This document shows positions 54,215 to 61,689 of a stretch of 64,000 nucleotides of DNA, one piece after another. The stretch is from contig JADLAY010000034.1 in the NCBI GenBank assembly GCA_020849765.1, positions 434,001 through 498,000 on the forward strand, read 5' to 3'. Under the pieces are notes generated by a model. That model saw nothing but the letters and a program-made list of their open reading frames with translations, searched no databases and was not told the DNA's origin. The stretch is from Anaerolineae bacterium. Lineage in GTDB: Bacteria; Chloroflexota; Anaerolineae; Aggregatilineales; Phototrophicaceae. Position numbers and translations under genes: made by a program. Each line of letters begins with the position of its first letter. Positions within the stretch are counted from its first letter, which is position 1.

Positions 54215-55603
54215 CTACATCGTCGGGTAGTTCGCGAGCAGGATCAGCTTCGCCAGGCGGTAGGTGCGCTCGCTGGTGGGGAAGTACTGCGCGGCACCCG
54301 TGTAGAAGCTGTGGAGGTTGCTCAGGTAGAAGTTCAGGAAGTCCGCCACCTGCGGCTTGCCTGCGAGGATGTCACCGTCCGAGTAGACGAACAGCGGGCG
54401 GGCCAGCGGGTACTCGCCGCTTTCCGCGGTCGTCGCCGTCGGCGTCACACCATTGATCGAGAGGGCCTTGAGTGTGCTCTGGTTCTCGACGTAGTAGGCA
54501 TAACCGAAGAAGCCGATGGCATACGGGCTGCCGACGACGCCCTGCACGAGCACGTTGTCATCTTCGCTGAACTGGATGCCGGGCACGCTCTGGATGGCCG
54601 CCTCAGCAGCTTCGGCTTCCAGACCCAGACCGCCATTGTCGGTCGAGGCTTCGAGCGTCACTTCGAGGAAGTAGTCATACGTACCGCTGTCGCTACCGGG
54701 CGCGAAGGCCTGGATCGGCTCGGCGGGGTAGCTCGCGTCAACCTGATCCCAGGTCGTAACCGCGCCGCTGAAAATGGACGCCAGTTGAGCAATGCTCAGG
54801 TCGGTCAGGAAGTCGTTCTCGGCGCTCACCACGACGGTGATGGCGTCGATACCGACGTACAGTTCGAACGGCACGCGGGCCGGGGTCAGGGCAGCGCAGG
54901 CTTCGATTTCAGCGGTCTTGATGGCGCGGCTTGCGTTGCTGATGTCGGTCTCACCGGCGGTGCAGAAGCGCTCGAAACCAGCGCCCGAACCGATGATGTC
55001 GTTGGTGATGCTGCCGCTGTAACCGGCATCGATGAAGGCCTCAATCGCGTTCTGCGTCAGAGGGCCAACGGTCGAGCTGCCCGCGCCGATGATGTCACCG
55101 GTCACGCTCAGCGCGTCCATCGCCGGCAGGTCGATGGGCGGCAGCAGGACGGCGTCGACAGCGTCGATCACACCGTTCGAAGCGGCGATGTCCATCTGCG
55201 AAACGGCGATACCATCAACCGTCAACCCCATATCGTTGCTGGCGATCGCGACCGGCGTGCCCTGAAGCGTGGTCGCTTCCGTGCTCGCGGCATCGACTGC
55301 GCCATCAACGATGTGGTAGAGGAGAACCTGCGTCAGCAGATCAGGATGCGCCATCAGATAGTCGAGCACGCCAGCCGGCAGCGCCGCAAACGCATCGTCA
55401 GTGGGTGCAAAAACCGTCAGAGGACCTTCGCCCGCCAGTGCTGCGGCGACCGAAGGATCGGCAGCGCTAACAGCCTGAAGCAATGTGGTGAAATTGCCGG
55501 CGGAGGTGGCAACGTCGACAATATTGCCATCCTGCGCGGCAACGCCCACGAAAGGCAGCGCTAACACGACAATGGCGATGACCAGCAACACTCTTCTCAG
55601 CAT
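54215..55603 (-). CDS. pstS: Fasciclin (FAS1)-PstS fusion phosphate-binding protein
   Basis: This 462-aa exported protein has a signal peptide (residues 1-23). A FAS1 domain (about 27-156) follows, with its H1 motif TVFAPTDDAF and H2-like GVIDAVDAVLLPP. A PstS-type binding domain (about 165-462) then shows GAGSSTVGPLTQ, GSGAGFERFC and ETDISNASRAI with the phosphate-contact Ser/Thr/Asp residues, and SDSGTYDYF. It captures phosphate for PstCAB outside the membrane. The fasciclin domain, which mediates adhesion elsewhere, is not normally fused to PstS. There is no lipobox. CAGGAG lies 10 nt before the ATG at 55603. An array of TTAA boxes is upstream. Confidence 0.9.
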   Translation of the reverse strand: MLRRVLLVIAIVVLALPFVGVAAQDGNIVDVATSAGNFTTLLQAVSAADPSVAAALAGEGPLTVFAPTDDAFAALPAGVLDYLMAHPDLLTQVLLYHIVDGAVDAASTEATTLQGTPVAIASNDMGLTVDGIAVSQMDIAASNGVIDAVDAVLLPPIDLPAMDALSVTGDIIGAGSSTVGPLTQNAIEAFIDAGYSGSITNDIIGSGAGFERFCTAGETDISNASRAIKTAEIEACAALTPARVPFELYVGIDAITVVVSAENDFLTDLSIAQLASIFSGAVTTWDQVDASYPAEPIQAFAPGSDSGTYDYFLEVTLEASTDNGGLGLEAEAAEAAIQSVPGIQFSEDDNVLVQGVVGSPYAIGFFGYAYYVENQSTLKALSINGVTPTATTAESGEYPLARPLFVYSDGDILAGKPQVADFLNFYLSNLHSFYTGAAQYFPTSERTYRLAKLILLANYPTM

Positions 55604-55679
55604 AATCGGCTTACTCCTGGATACTATGCTGTATATACTCAAGCACGTTTGTGCCCCGTCCACTTAGGCTATCCCCAGG

Positions 55680-55742
55680 CAATTAACGAATGTTCTTCAC
55701 TTGTTTAAGGGAGTTGGCGATTCAAGTTAAGGCGGACTTAAT
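55680..55742 (-). promoter_or_regulatory. Pho-box-like array upstream of pstS
   Basis: TTAA cores begin at 55683, 55705, 55727 and 55738: spacings of 22, 22 and 11 bp, all whole helical turns. Flanking bases give 8-mers CAATTAAC, TGTTTAAG, AAGTTAAG and GACTTAAT (plus-strand reading), with 3 bp between neighbours in the 11-bp frame, like the cyanobacterial CTTAACCT-N3-CTTAACCT box. The start codon is about 80 nt away, leaving room for a promoter. Confidence 0.65.
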
Positions 55743-55810
55743 CCCTTTGCCTTTCACGCGTGAGATCGTTATGCTGCGATAAATACCCCCGCGACCACCC
55801 TTGCATTCGA

Positions 55811-55839
55811 TTGGCAGTTCGACTCAGGCAGGCTAAACT
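55811..55839 (+). promoter_or_regulatory. Promoter of nadK
   Basis: TTGGCA (55811-55816), 17-bp spacer, TAAACT (55834-55839). The start would fall about 30 nt before the GTG at 55875. Confidence 0.65.
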
Positions 55840-55874
55840 CGCCGCGGCGTAAAAGTCGAACGAGAAGGCATCCA

Positions 55875-56747
55875 GTGACACAATTTCGTCGTGTTGGCGT
55901 TCTTGCCCATCCCCTGCGCGCCCAGAGCGCCCCCCTGGCGCGCCAAATTGCGGATTCGCTCGAGGCGCGGCAGATCGGCGTCGACCTCTACACCCAGTGG
56001 GATGAAGACACGGTGCGCGACAAGGTCGCCGGGCTGGACGTCGTGATCGCCATCGGCGGCGACGGCGCCATGCTGCGGGCGGCGCGGGTCTGTGCCGTCG
56101 CGGGCGTCCCGGTGCTGGGTCTCAATATGGGCAGGCTGGGTTTCCTGACAGAGATCGCCGATGCTGAGGCCTGGGAACCGGCGCTCAACCGGCTGCTGGC
56201 GGGGGATTACTGGATTGAGCAGCGCATGATGCTGCACACGCACGTCGAGCGCGAAGGGCACCTCATCTGCGAAGCTGAGGCGCTCAACGACCTCGTGCTC
56301 AGCCGCTCCGCCGTCACGCGCATGGTGCAGCTCGAAACCTACATCGACGGCGGCTGGACGACGACTTACAACGCCGACGCCCTGATCGTGGCGACGGCGA
56401 CCGGGTCGACGGCCTACGCGCTCGCCTCCGGCGGGCCGATTCTGCCGCCTGAGCTGCACAACATTCTGATCGTGCCCGTTGCCCCGCATTTGAGCCTGGA
56501 GCGGCCGATCGTCCTGCAGGAAGGTTCGACCGTCACGGTCGTCATCCTGAGCGAGACGGAGAGCGCCCTCTCCGCCGACGGCGTCCTGGTGGCCGATCTG
56601 GAACGGGGTGACCGCGTCGTCATCCAGGCCAGTGAGCAGCATGCCCGCTTCGTGCGCATGCGCGAGCGCAACTACTTTTACCGCTCGCTGCTCGACCGGC
56701 TCGAGCCGCGCGTGCCGCCGCACGAACACAATCATCTGAATGAGTAA
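55875..56747 (+). CDS. nadK: NAD kinase
   Basis: This 290-aa enzyme phosphorylates NAD to NADP. The GGDG loop is at 61-64 (catalytic Asp63), the Asn-Asp pair at 138-139 (ALNDLVL) and ATATGSTAYALASGGPI in the middle, as in all NadK proteins. It starts at GTG 55875 with GAGAAGG about 7 nt upstream. It is divergent from the pst operon and next to the B-box protein, with its own promoter. Confidence 0.95.
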   Translation: MTQFRRVGVLAHPLRAQSAPLARQIADSLEARQIGVDLYTQWDEDTVRDKVAGLDVVIAIGGDGAMLRAARVCAVAGVPVLGLNMGRLGFLTEIADAEAWEPALNRLLAGDYWIEQRMMLHTHVEREGHLICEAEALNDLVLSRSAVTRMVQLETYIDGGWTTTYNADALIVATATGSTAYALASGGPILPPELHNILIVPVAPHLSLERPIVLQEGSTVTVVILSETESALSADGVLVADLERGDRVVIQASEQHARFVRMRERNYFYRSLLDRLEPRVPPHEHNHLNE

Positions 56748-56798
56748 TCCGTCGCCATTAAGAGCGACATCAGCCAAAAGCCTATACTGCCGTTTGAC

Positions 56799-56828
56799 GT
56801 GTTCATCTACAATGGAATCATTGAACAC
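56799..56828 (+). promoter_or_regulatory. Inverted repeat upstream of B-box gene
   Basis: GTGTTCA (56799-56805) and TGAACAC (56822-56828) are perfect 7-bp arms around 16 nt, 28 nt before the ATG at 56856. It may be an operator; a TACAAT between the arms could be a -10 box. Confidence 0.35.
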
Positions 56829-56855
56829 AGAGCTTGGTGAAGGTCACGAACGCTG

Positions 56856-57380
56856 ATGGCGAGTCAGGCACAGACGTCCGAACACGAGGAAATTCATTAC
56901 TGCGAGGTGCATCCGGAACGCGAAGCCACGCTGCGCTGCAACCGGTGTGAGCGCTACATGTGCGTGCAGTGTGCGGTACAAACCCCCGTCGGCTACCGCT
57001 GTCGCCAGTGCGTGCGCAGCCAGGAAGACAAGTATTTCAACGCCTCCGATAGCGACCTGCTGATCACGGGCGCGATTTGTCTGGTCTTGAGCGGGATTGC
57101 GGGCTGGATCATCGGCCAGATCGGGCTGTGGCTGTTGTTCGTCATCATCCTTGGCGCGCCGGTCGGTGGTCTGATTGCCGAGGTCGCTCTGCGCGCGGTG
57201 CAGCGTCGGCGTGGGCGCTACATGAAGCAGGTCAGCGCGGCGGCGACGGCGATTGGCGCCTTATTTCCCGTCCTCTATATCTTTCTTCAGGCTGGTGTTT
57301 TCGTGCCCCGGCTCGACGTGATTCTGTTCGCGGGCATTGCGGCCTTCGCAGTCTATGGACGAATGGCAATGCGGGGTTAG
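56856..57380 (+). CDS. B-box zinc-finger membrane protein
   Basis: This 174-aa protein has a B-box type zinc ribbon in residues 16-50: Cys and His residues in YCEVHPE, TLRCNRCERYMCVQCAV and YRCRQCV are spaced as for two metal sites. Three or four helices follow (about 69-170). Proteins with this layout are frequent in Chloroflexota and Actinobacteria; their function is unknown, though ribbons like this mediate protein contacts in the cytoplasm. No Shine-Dalgarno sequence is striking before the ATG at 56856. Confidence 0.8.
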   Translation: MASQAQTSEHEEIHYCEVHPEREATLRCNRCERYMCVQCAVQTPVGYRCRQCVRSQEDKYFNASDSDLLITGAICLVLSGIAGWIIGQIGLWLLFVIILGAPVGGLIAEVALRAVQRRRGRYMKQVSAAATAIGALFPVLYIFLQAGVFVPRLDVILFAGIAAFAVYGRMAMRG

Positions 57381-57386
57381 AATCGT

Positions 57387-57408
57387 GCATAGTGTGGACA
57401 AGCTATGC
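57387..57408 (+). terminator. Weak hairpin after B-box gene
   Basis: GCATAG (57387-57392) and CTATGC (57403-57408) form a 6-bp stem with a 10-nt loop followed by CTTTTGG. It is a weak candidate. Confidence 0.35.
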
Positions 57409-57410
57409 CT

Positions 57411-57438
57411 TTTGGATCGGCACGTGCTCGTCTATAAT
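57411..57438 (+). promoter_or_regulatory. Promoter of recN
   Basis: TTTGGA (57411-57416), 16-bp spacer, TATAAT (57433-57438), about 40 nt before the recN ATG. No LexA-like palindrome was seen nearby. Confidence 0.55.
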
Positions 57439-57478
57439 ATCGTTAGAACAGATGAGCAACATTTGCGAGAATGCTTAT

Positions 57479-59227
57479 ATGCTCGAAGAACTGCGTATCC
57501 GTAACTTCGCCATCATCGATCAGCTTGAATTGACCTTTGCGCGTGGCTTGAATGTGATTACCGGCGAGACGGGTGCAGGCAAATCGATCCTCATTGATGC
57601 GGTCGAACTGCTCCTGGGGGGCAAAGCCGACGGCACGATGGTGCGTTCCGGTGCGGAGAAGGCCTTGGTCGAAGGGGTGTTCGCCATCGACGAGCGCACG
57701 CGTGCCGCCATCCTCGCCATTCTGGAGCGCGAGGAACTGCTCGACCCGGAGAACAACGACATCGTCATCGTCGCCCGTGAGATTCGCAACAACGGGCGCT
57801 CGACCGCACGCGTGAACGGCATCACCGTCAACCTCGACCTCTTGCAGAGCCTGAGCGCTTACCTGGTCGACATTCACGGCCAGAGCGAGCACCTGTCCCT
57901 GCTCAAAGCATCGGCACATCTCGATCTGCTCGACCGCTACGCCAACCTGATGGATACGCGCGCAGGCATGGCGACTCTCGTCGCGCGGCTGCGCGATCTG
58001 CGAGCTGAACTGCGCCACTTGCAGGAAGATGAAGACTCGATCCAGCGGCGCGCCGAACGCCTGCGCGACGATATCGAGGTGATCGATGCGGCGGCGCTCG
58101 AGCCCGGCGAAGATGACGAACTACGCAATGAGCGCAACTTGCTCTCCAACAGCGAACAACTGGCCCGGCTCTCGTCCGAATCGCTGGCCCTGCTGGATGG
58201 CGACGAGCAGATGCCCGAACAGATCGGTGCGCTCGATGCGCTTCATCAGGCGGCAGGATTGATGCAAAAGCTGGCGGCCATCGACCCGGCGCGCAAAGAC
58301 GACTACGACCTGCTGATGGACGTCATCACCAACGCCGACGAGATCGCCTCCTCGCTGCGCGATTACGCCGAAACCGTCGAATACAATCCTCAACGCCTCA
58401 ACGAGATCGAAGAGCGCCTGGAAATGATCCGCCTGCTGTGCAAACGCTATGGTGCGACCATCGCGGACGTACTCGCCTACGCAGAGAAAGCGCAGGAAGA
58501 GCTGGAAGGCATCGATAACAGCGAGGCGCGCATTGAAGAGATCCAGAAGCAGGAAACGCTGCTCCTGCGCCAGATCGGCGAATTGGGCGAGCGCATCAGC
58601 AAAGCGCGCGCCAAAGCCGCCGACTCATTGAGCAAGAACATCGTCCGCGAACTGGGTGACCTGCGCATGTCCAACGCACGCTTCGAAGTGGCGATGAGCA
58701 CGCGCGAAGATCCTAACGGCTGCTTCGTCGGCGATCAGCGCCTGGCTTTCGACGAGACCGGCATCGACGATGTCGAATTCATGATGTCCGCCAACCCCGG
58801 CGAGCAACTGCGGCCTTTGATCAAGGTGGCATCGGGCGGTGAAATGGCGCGCATCATGCTCTCGCTCAAGCGTGTGCTGACGCAGGCAGACCAGACGCCA
58901 ACGCTGATCTTCGACGAGATCGATCAGGGCATCGGCGGGCGCGTGGGATCGATTGTCGGCGAAAAGTTGTGGGGCCTGACCGGCGGCCATCAGGTGCTCG
59001 TCGTCACGCATCTGGCGCAGCTCGCCGGTTACGCGGATTGTCATTATCGCGTCGCCAAGACGATCAACAACGGCAGAACGCAGACCGAAGTCGTCGCCCT
59101 GAGTGAGTCCGAACAACGCGTGGAAGAACTGGCGGCGATGCTGGGCACGCTCAATGAGAGCGGCAAGCAGAGCGCGCGCACGCTGCTGGCCGAGGCCACC
59201 AGCTACAAGCAGCACAAAGCACAGTAA
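57479..59227 (+). CDS. recN: DNA repair protein RecN
   Basis: This 582-aa SMC-like ATPase takes part in double-strand break repair. It begins MLEELRIRNFAIIDQLEL with Walker A GETGAGKS at residues 29-36. A coiled-coil arm runs from about 165 to 390 with Glu/Arg/Leu-rich heptads. The C-terminal half contains SGGEMARIMLSLK (signature) and LIFDEIDQGIGG (Walker B), with THLAQLA. The true start is ATG 57479; the open frame upstream has unrelated sequence. The Shine-Dalgarno sequence is weak (GAGA). It converges with the TetR gene, 7 nt apart. Confidence 0.95.
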   Translation: MLEELRIRNFAIIDQLELTFARGLNVITGETGAGKSILIDAVELLLGGKADGTMVRSGAEKALVEGVFAIDERTRAAILAILEREELLDPENNDIVIVAREIRNNGRSTARVNGITVNLDLLQSLSAYLVDIHGQSEHLSLLKASAHLDLLDRYANLMDTRAGMATLVARLRDLRAELRHLQEDEDSIQRRAERLRDDIEVIDAAALEPGEDDELRNERNLLSNSEQLARLSSESLALLDGDEQMPEQIGALDALHQAAGLMQKLAAIDPARKDDYDLLMDVITNADEIASSLRDYAETVEYNPQRLNEIEERLEMIRLLCKRYGATIADVLAYAEKAQEELEGIDNSEARIEEIQKQETLLLRQIGELGERISKARAKAADSLSKNIVRELGDLRMSNARFEVAMSTREDPNGCFVGDQRLAFDETGIDDVEFMMSANPGEQLRPLIKVASGGEMARIMLSLKRVLTQADQTPTLIFDEIDQGIGGRVGSIVGEKLWGLTGGHQVLVVTHLAQLAGYADCHYRVAKTINNGRTQTEVVALSESEQRVEELAAMLGTLNESGKQSARTLLAEATSYKQHKAQ

Positions 59228-59234
59228 AGACACG

Positions 59235-59903
59235 TCAAGACGCGCCGATGGCTTGCGTGCCTGGTATAGCGTCCGGGATCTGCGTCTCGATGCCGAGCGA
59301 CCACCACATCCCGAACGCGGACAGGCTGTAGGTCATCCGTGCCATTTGCTCCGGCGTGAATTCCGCACCCGATTCTAGCCACCAACTGATGACGCCGATG
59401 TGCGCACCAGCCAACGCATGCGCAATCAGATCGGGCGGCAGGCGCGGCCCATTGCCCGCCGCCAGGGCAGGCTCCACGATCTGCTCACGGAAGATCTGCG
59501 CCAGGTAGCGACGCACCTGAACCGTGAACGAGGCAACGCCTTTTTCGCTCAGGAGCACACGGTAGAAATTGGCGTATTCGGCGACATGTTCAAAGTCCGA
59601 TGCTTGCAGGCAGGCATCGTGGTTCCCGTCCATGATTTGCGCCACGACCTCATGCGGATCGCTGAACAACCCGACTTTGTCCACCAGGTCGTCATACAAT
59701 TCGCGCATACTGTTGAAAAGCAGATCTTCTTTATCGCGAAAGTGAAGGTAGAACGTCGCCCGGCTCACGTCGGCGCGGTCGGTGATGTCCTGCACCGAGA
59801 GCGTGTCGAACCCTTTTTCCACGATCAATTGCAGCAGAGCGTCGCGCAGCAGCTTTCGCGTGCGTCGCTGCCGCCGGTCGAGCGGTTTTTCATCCGGTTT
59901 CAT
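59235..59903 (-). CDS. TetR/AcrR-family transcriptional regulator
   Basis: This 222-aa regulator has an N-terminal helix-turn-helix (about residues 22-55) with the family core DTLSVQDITDRADVSRATFYLHF, in parts SVQDITDRADVSRATFYLHF. The rest is a helical ligand-binding domain. It is divergent from a cytochrome P450 gene 115 nt away, and a TGACA/TGTCA inverted repeat overlaps the P450 promoter, so repression of the P450, with release by substrate, is the likely arrangement. The start is taken as ATG 59903; a GTG two codons upstream is possible. Confidence 0.9.
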   Translation of the reverse strand: MKPDEKPLDRRQRRTRKLLRDALLQLIVEKGFDTLSVQDITDRADVSRATFYLHFRDKEDLLFNSMRELYDDLVDKVGLFSDPHEVVAQIMDGNHDACLQASDFEHVAEYANFYRVLLSEKGVASFTVQVRRYLAQIFREQIVEPALAAGNGPRLPPDLIAHALAGAHIGVISWWLESGAEFTPEQMARMTYSLSAFGMWWSLGIETQIPDAIPGTQAIGAS

Positions 59904-59944
59904 AAACACCAGTCCAGAATTGTACGGTGACCAAAGGCTGCTTG

Positions 59945-59972
59945 TTGACAGAACATCAGCTTGTCATATCAT
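59945..59972 (+). promoter_or_regulatory. Cytochrome P450 promoter with TetR-operator candidate
   Basis: TTGACA (59945-59950), 16-bp spacer, TATCAT (59967-59972). TGACA (59946-59950) and TGTCA (59962-59966) make an inverted repeat around 11 nt that covers the -35 to -10 region, where a TetR dimer could block polymerase. Confidence 0.6.
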
Positions 59973-60018
59973 AGCGAGATAGCGGCAAGTTTGTCTAGTA
60001 TCTACAGGAATGTCTAAT

Positions 60019-61434
60019 ATGTCTGGCACACAAGCGGCAGAATCTACGCCAGGCCCGAAACCGGCGCGTAATCTATTCGACCAGTTGAAATTGATGTCCC
60101 AGTTCGATCACGACACCCTCGGTTTGATCAGCGGCGGTTTTCGCGATTACGGTGACGTCTGGGCCATCGAAATTGGCGCGATGAGGCAGTACATGTTCTC
60201 CCATCCCGATCACTATCACGAGATTCTCGTGGCCAAACCCTCCAGCTTTCACAAGGACCTCAACTACAAAGACCGCAACAAGGGTCTGGGGCGCTTCATG
60301 GGCAATGGTCTCGTGACCAGCGACGGCGATTTCTGGAAGCGCCAGCGCAAGCTGATTCAGCCCGCTTTCCACGCCCGGCGAATTGAAGGCTATGCTCAGT
60401 CGATGGTCGACATCACACTGGAACAGATCAGCGGCTGGCGCGACGGTGCATCCGTCCAGGTCGACGAGCAGATGATGGAAGCGACGCTCAACGTCGTCAC
60501 CCGTTCGGTGTTCGACGTCGACATCGCCAGCGAGGCGCACACCTTTGGCGATGCATTGACCACCTTTCAGGAGATGTCGAATAACCAGAGCGTCATGATC
60601 CCGGCCTGGGTGCCGACTCCCCTGGAGCTGCGCACGCGCCGTGCACTGCGCGAAGTGAATGACATCATCTACGGCCTCATTCGCGAGCGCAAAACGGCCA
60701 AAGACGACCGAGGCGACCTGCTCTCGATGCTGATCGACGCGCGTGACGACGATGGTCGCGGCATGACGGACGAAGAAATCCGCGACGAGCTGGTCACGCT
60801 CTTCATGGCCGGTCACGAAACGACGGCCAACACCATGAACTGGACGTGGTACTTGCTGGCACAGCACCCCGAAGTCGAAGCGAAGCTGCACTCAGAACTC
60901 GATGCTGTGCTGGCCGGGCGCGCGCCTACGCTGAGCGATCTCCGCCAGCTCCCCTACACGGAGATGGTGATCAAAGAATCGATGCGCCTGTATCCCGCCG
61001 TCTTCGCGTTCGGTCGCCAGGCGATTGAGGATGTCGAGATCGGCCGCCATCCGATCCCGAAAGGATCGAGCGTCGGCATGTTCCCGTTCGTCACCCATCG
61101 CGACCCGCGCTGGTGGGGTGACGACGCCGATCAGTTCAAGCCGGAGCGCTTCACACCGGAACGGGAAGCGCAGCTCAAGAAGTACGCCTACATGCCGTTT
61201 TCGACCGGCCCACGCGTCTGCATCGGCAACAGCTTCGCCATGATGGAAGCGCATCTCATGCTGGCGACGATTGCGCAGCACTGGCGCCTTCAACTGCAGC
61301 CCGGCCAACGCGTCGAGCCAGAACCGCTCATCACCCTGCGCCCGAAAGGCGGCCTGCGCCTGATCGCAAGCGCCCGCAGCCCTCAGCCCGCGGTCGCCGA
61401 TCAGGCTGCGCAGGCCGAGCCGCTGCCGCTCTAG
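60019..61434 (+). CDS. Cytochrome P450 monooxygenase
   Basis: This 471-aa haem-thiolate enzyme inserts an oxygen atom from O2 into a substrate. It has the I-helix oxygen-binding motif AGHETT (264-269), the K-helix ExxR (Glu320-Arg323, ESMR) and haem-ligand Cys401 in FSTGPRVCIGNSF. The sequence near the haem resembles CYP102/CYP4-type fatty-acid or alkane hydroxylases, but the substrate is inferred weakly. There is no reductase domain and no ferredoxin gene nearby, so electron donors are elsewhere. ATG 60019 has AGGA about 8 nt upstream; ATG 60010 is nested in that site. It is likely controlled by the divergent TetR. Confidence 0.93.
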   Translation: MSGTQAAESTPGPKPARNLFDQLKLMSQFDHDTLGLISGGFRDYGDVWAIEIGAMRQYMFSHPDHYHEILVAKPSSFHKDLNYKDRNKGLGRFMGNGLVTSDGDFWKRQRKLIQPAFHARRIEGYAQSMVDITLEQISGWRDGASVQVDEQMMEATLNVVTRSVFDVDIASEAHTFGDALTTFQEMSNNQSVMIPAWVPTPLELRTRRALREVNDIIYGLIRERKTAKDDRGDLLSMLIDARDDDGRGMTDEEIRDELVTLFMAGHETTANTMNWTWYLLAQHPEVEAKLHSELDAVLAGRAPTLSDLRQLPYTEMVIKESMRLYPAVFAFGRQAIEDVEIGRHPIPKGSSVGMFPFVTHRDPRWWGDDADQFKPERFTPEREAQLKKYAYMPFSTGPRVCIGNSFAMMEAHLMLATIAQHWRLQLQPGQRVEPEPLITLRPKGGLRLIASARSPQPAVADQAAQAEPLPL

Positions 61435-61448
61435 AGACCGCACAAACC

Positions 61449-61480
61449 GGAGGGGAGATCGTGCGTGCGATCTCCTCTCC
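61449..61480 (+). terminator. Long hairpin after P450 gene
   Basis: GGAGGGGAGATCG (61449-61461) pairs with CGATCTCCTCTCC (61468-61480) as a 13-bp stem with one G-U, 6-nt loop. No T-run follows, so it may be a 3'-end stabiliser or Rho-assisted terminator. Confidence 0.5.
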
Positions 61481-61507
61481 CGACAGCGATCGCCCCCATA
61501 CCCGGCG

Positions 61508-61536
61508 TTGCAAACGCGCCGGGCTTTGTCTATACT
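61508..61536 (+). promoter_or_regulatory. Promoter of hisS leader
   Basis: TTGCAA (61508-61513), a 17-bp spacer and TATACT (61531-61536), a near-consensus promoter. Transcription would begin about 61543, 28 nt before the leader peptide. Confidence 0.8.
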
Positions 61537-61570
61537 GCTTACCACGCGCATGATACCCAACAGGCTCGTC

Positions 61571-61612
61571 ATGATGACCATCCATCATCACCATTTTCAT
61601 CCCTGTCGTTGA
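61571..61612 (+). CDS. His-rich leader peptide (hisS attenuator)
   Basis: A 13-codon frame from ATG 61571 to TGA 61612 encodes MMTIHHHHFHPCR: five His codons in six positions (CAT CAT CAC CAT, TTT, CAT). It lies downstream of a strong promoter and 25 nt upstream of an intrinsic terminator, the layout of the histidine-operon leader peptide HisL. A ribosome stalled at the His codons for lack of charged tRNA-His would change leader folding. The Shine-Dalgarno sequence is modest (AGG, 8 nt before ATG). It is too short for ordinary gene callers. Confidence 0.85.
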   Translation: MMTIHHHHFHPCR

Positions 61613-61637
61613 GCGGTATTGCGTTCGATTATGCTGA

Positions 61638-61664
61638 AGCGCAGAGACCGATCTGCGCTTTTTT
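61638..61664 (+). terminator. Attenuator terminator in hisS leader
   Basis: AGCGCAGA (61638-61645) and TCTGCGCT (61652-61659) form a stem with 6-nt loop, followed by six T (61659-61664). It lies before the hisS ribosome-binding site. An alternative pairing, TGCGTTC (61620-61626) with GAA-G-CGCA (61636-61643), would consume its left arm and could serve as the antiterminator. Confidence 0.88.
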
Positions 61665-61689
61665 GTTGCTCTGACAAAGGAGAATCGCG

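Noticed and set aside
57077..57478. Upstream extension of recN to ATG 57077
   Set aside because: It overlaps the B-box gene in another frame, and the extra residues are Trp/Arg-rich and not RecN-like. MLEELRIRNFAIID at 57479 is the family start.
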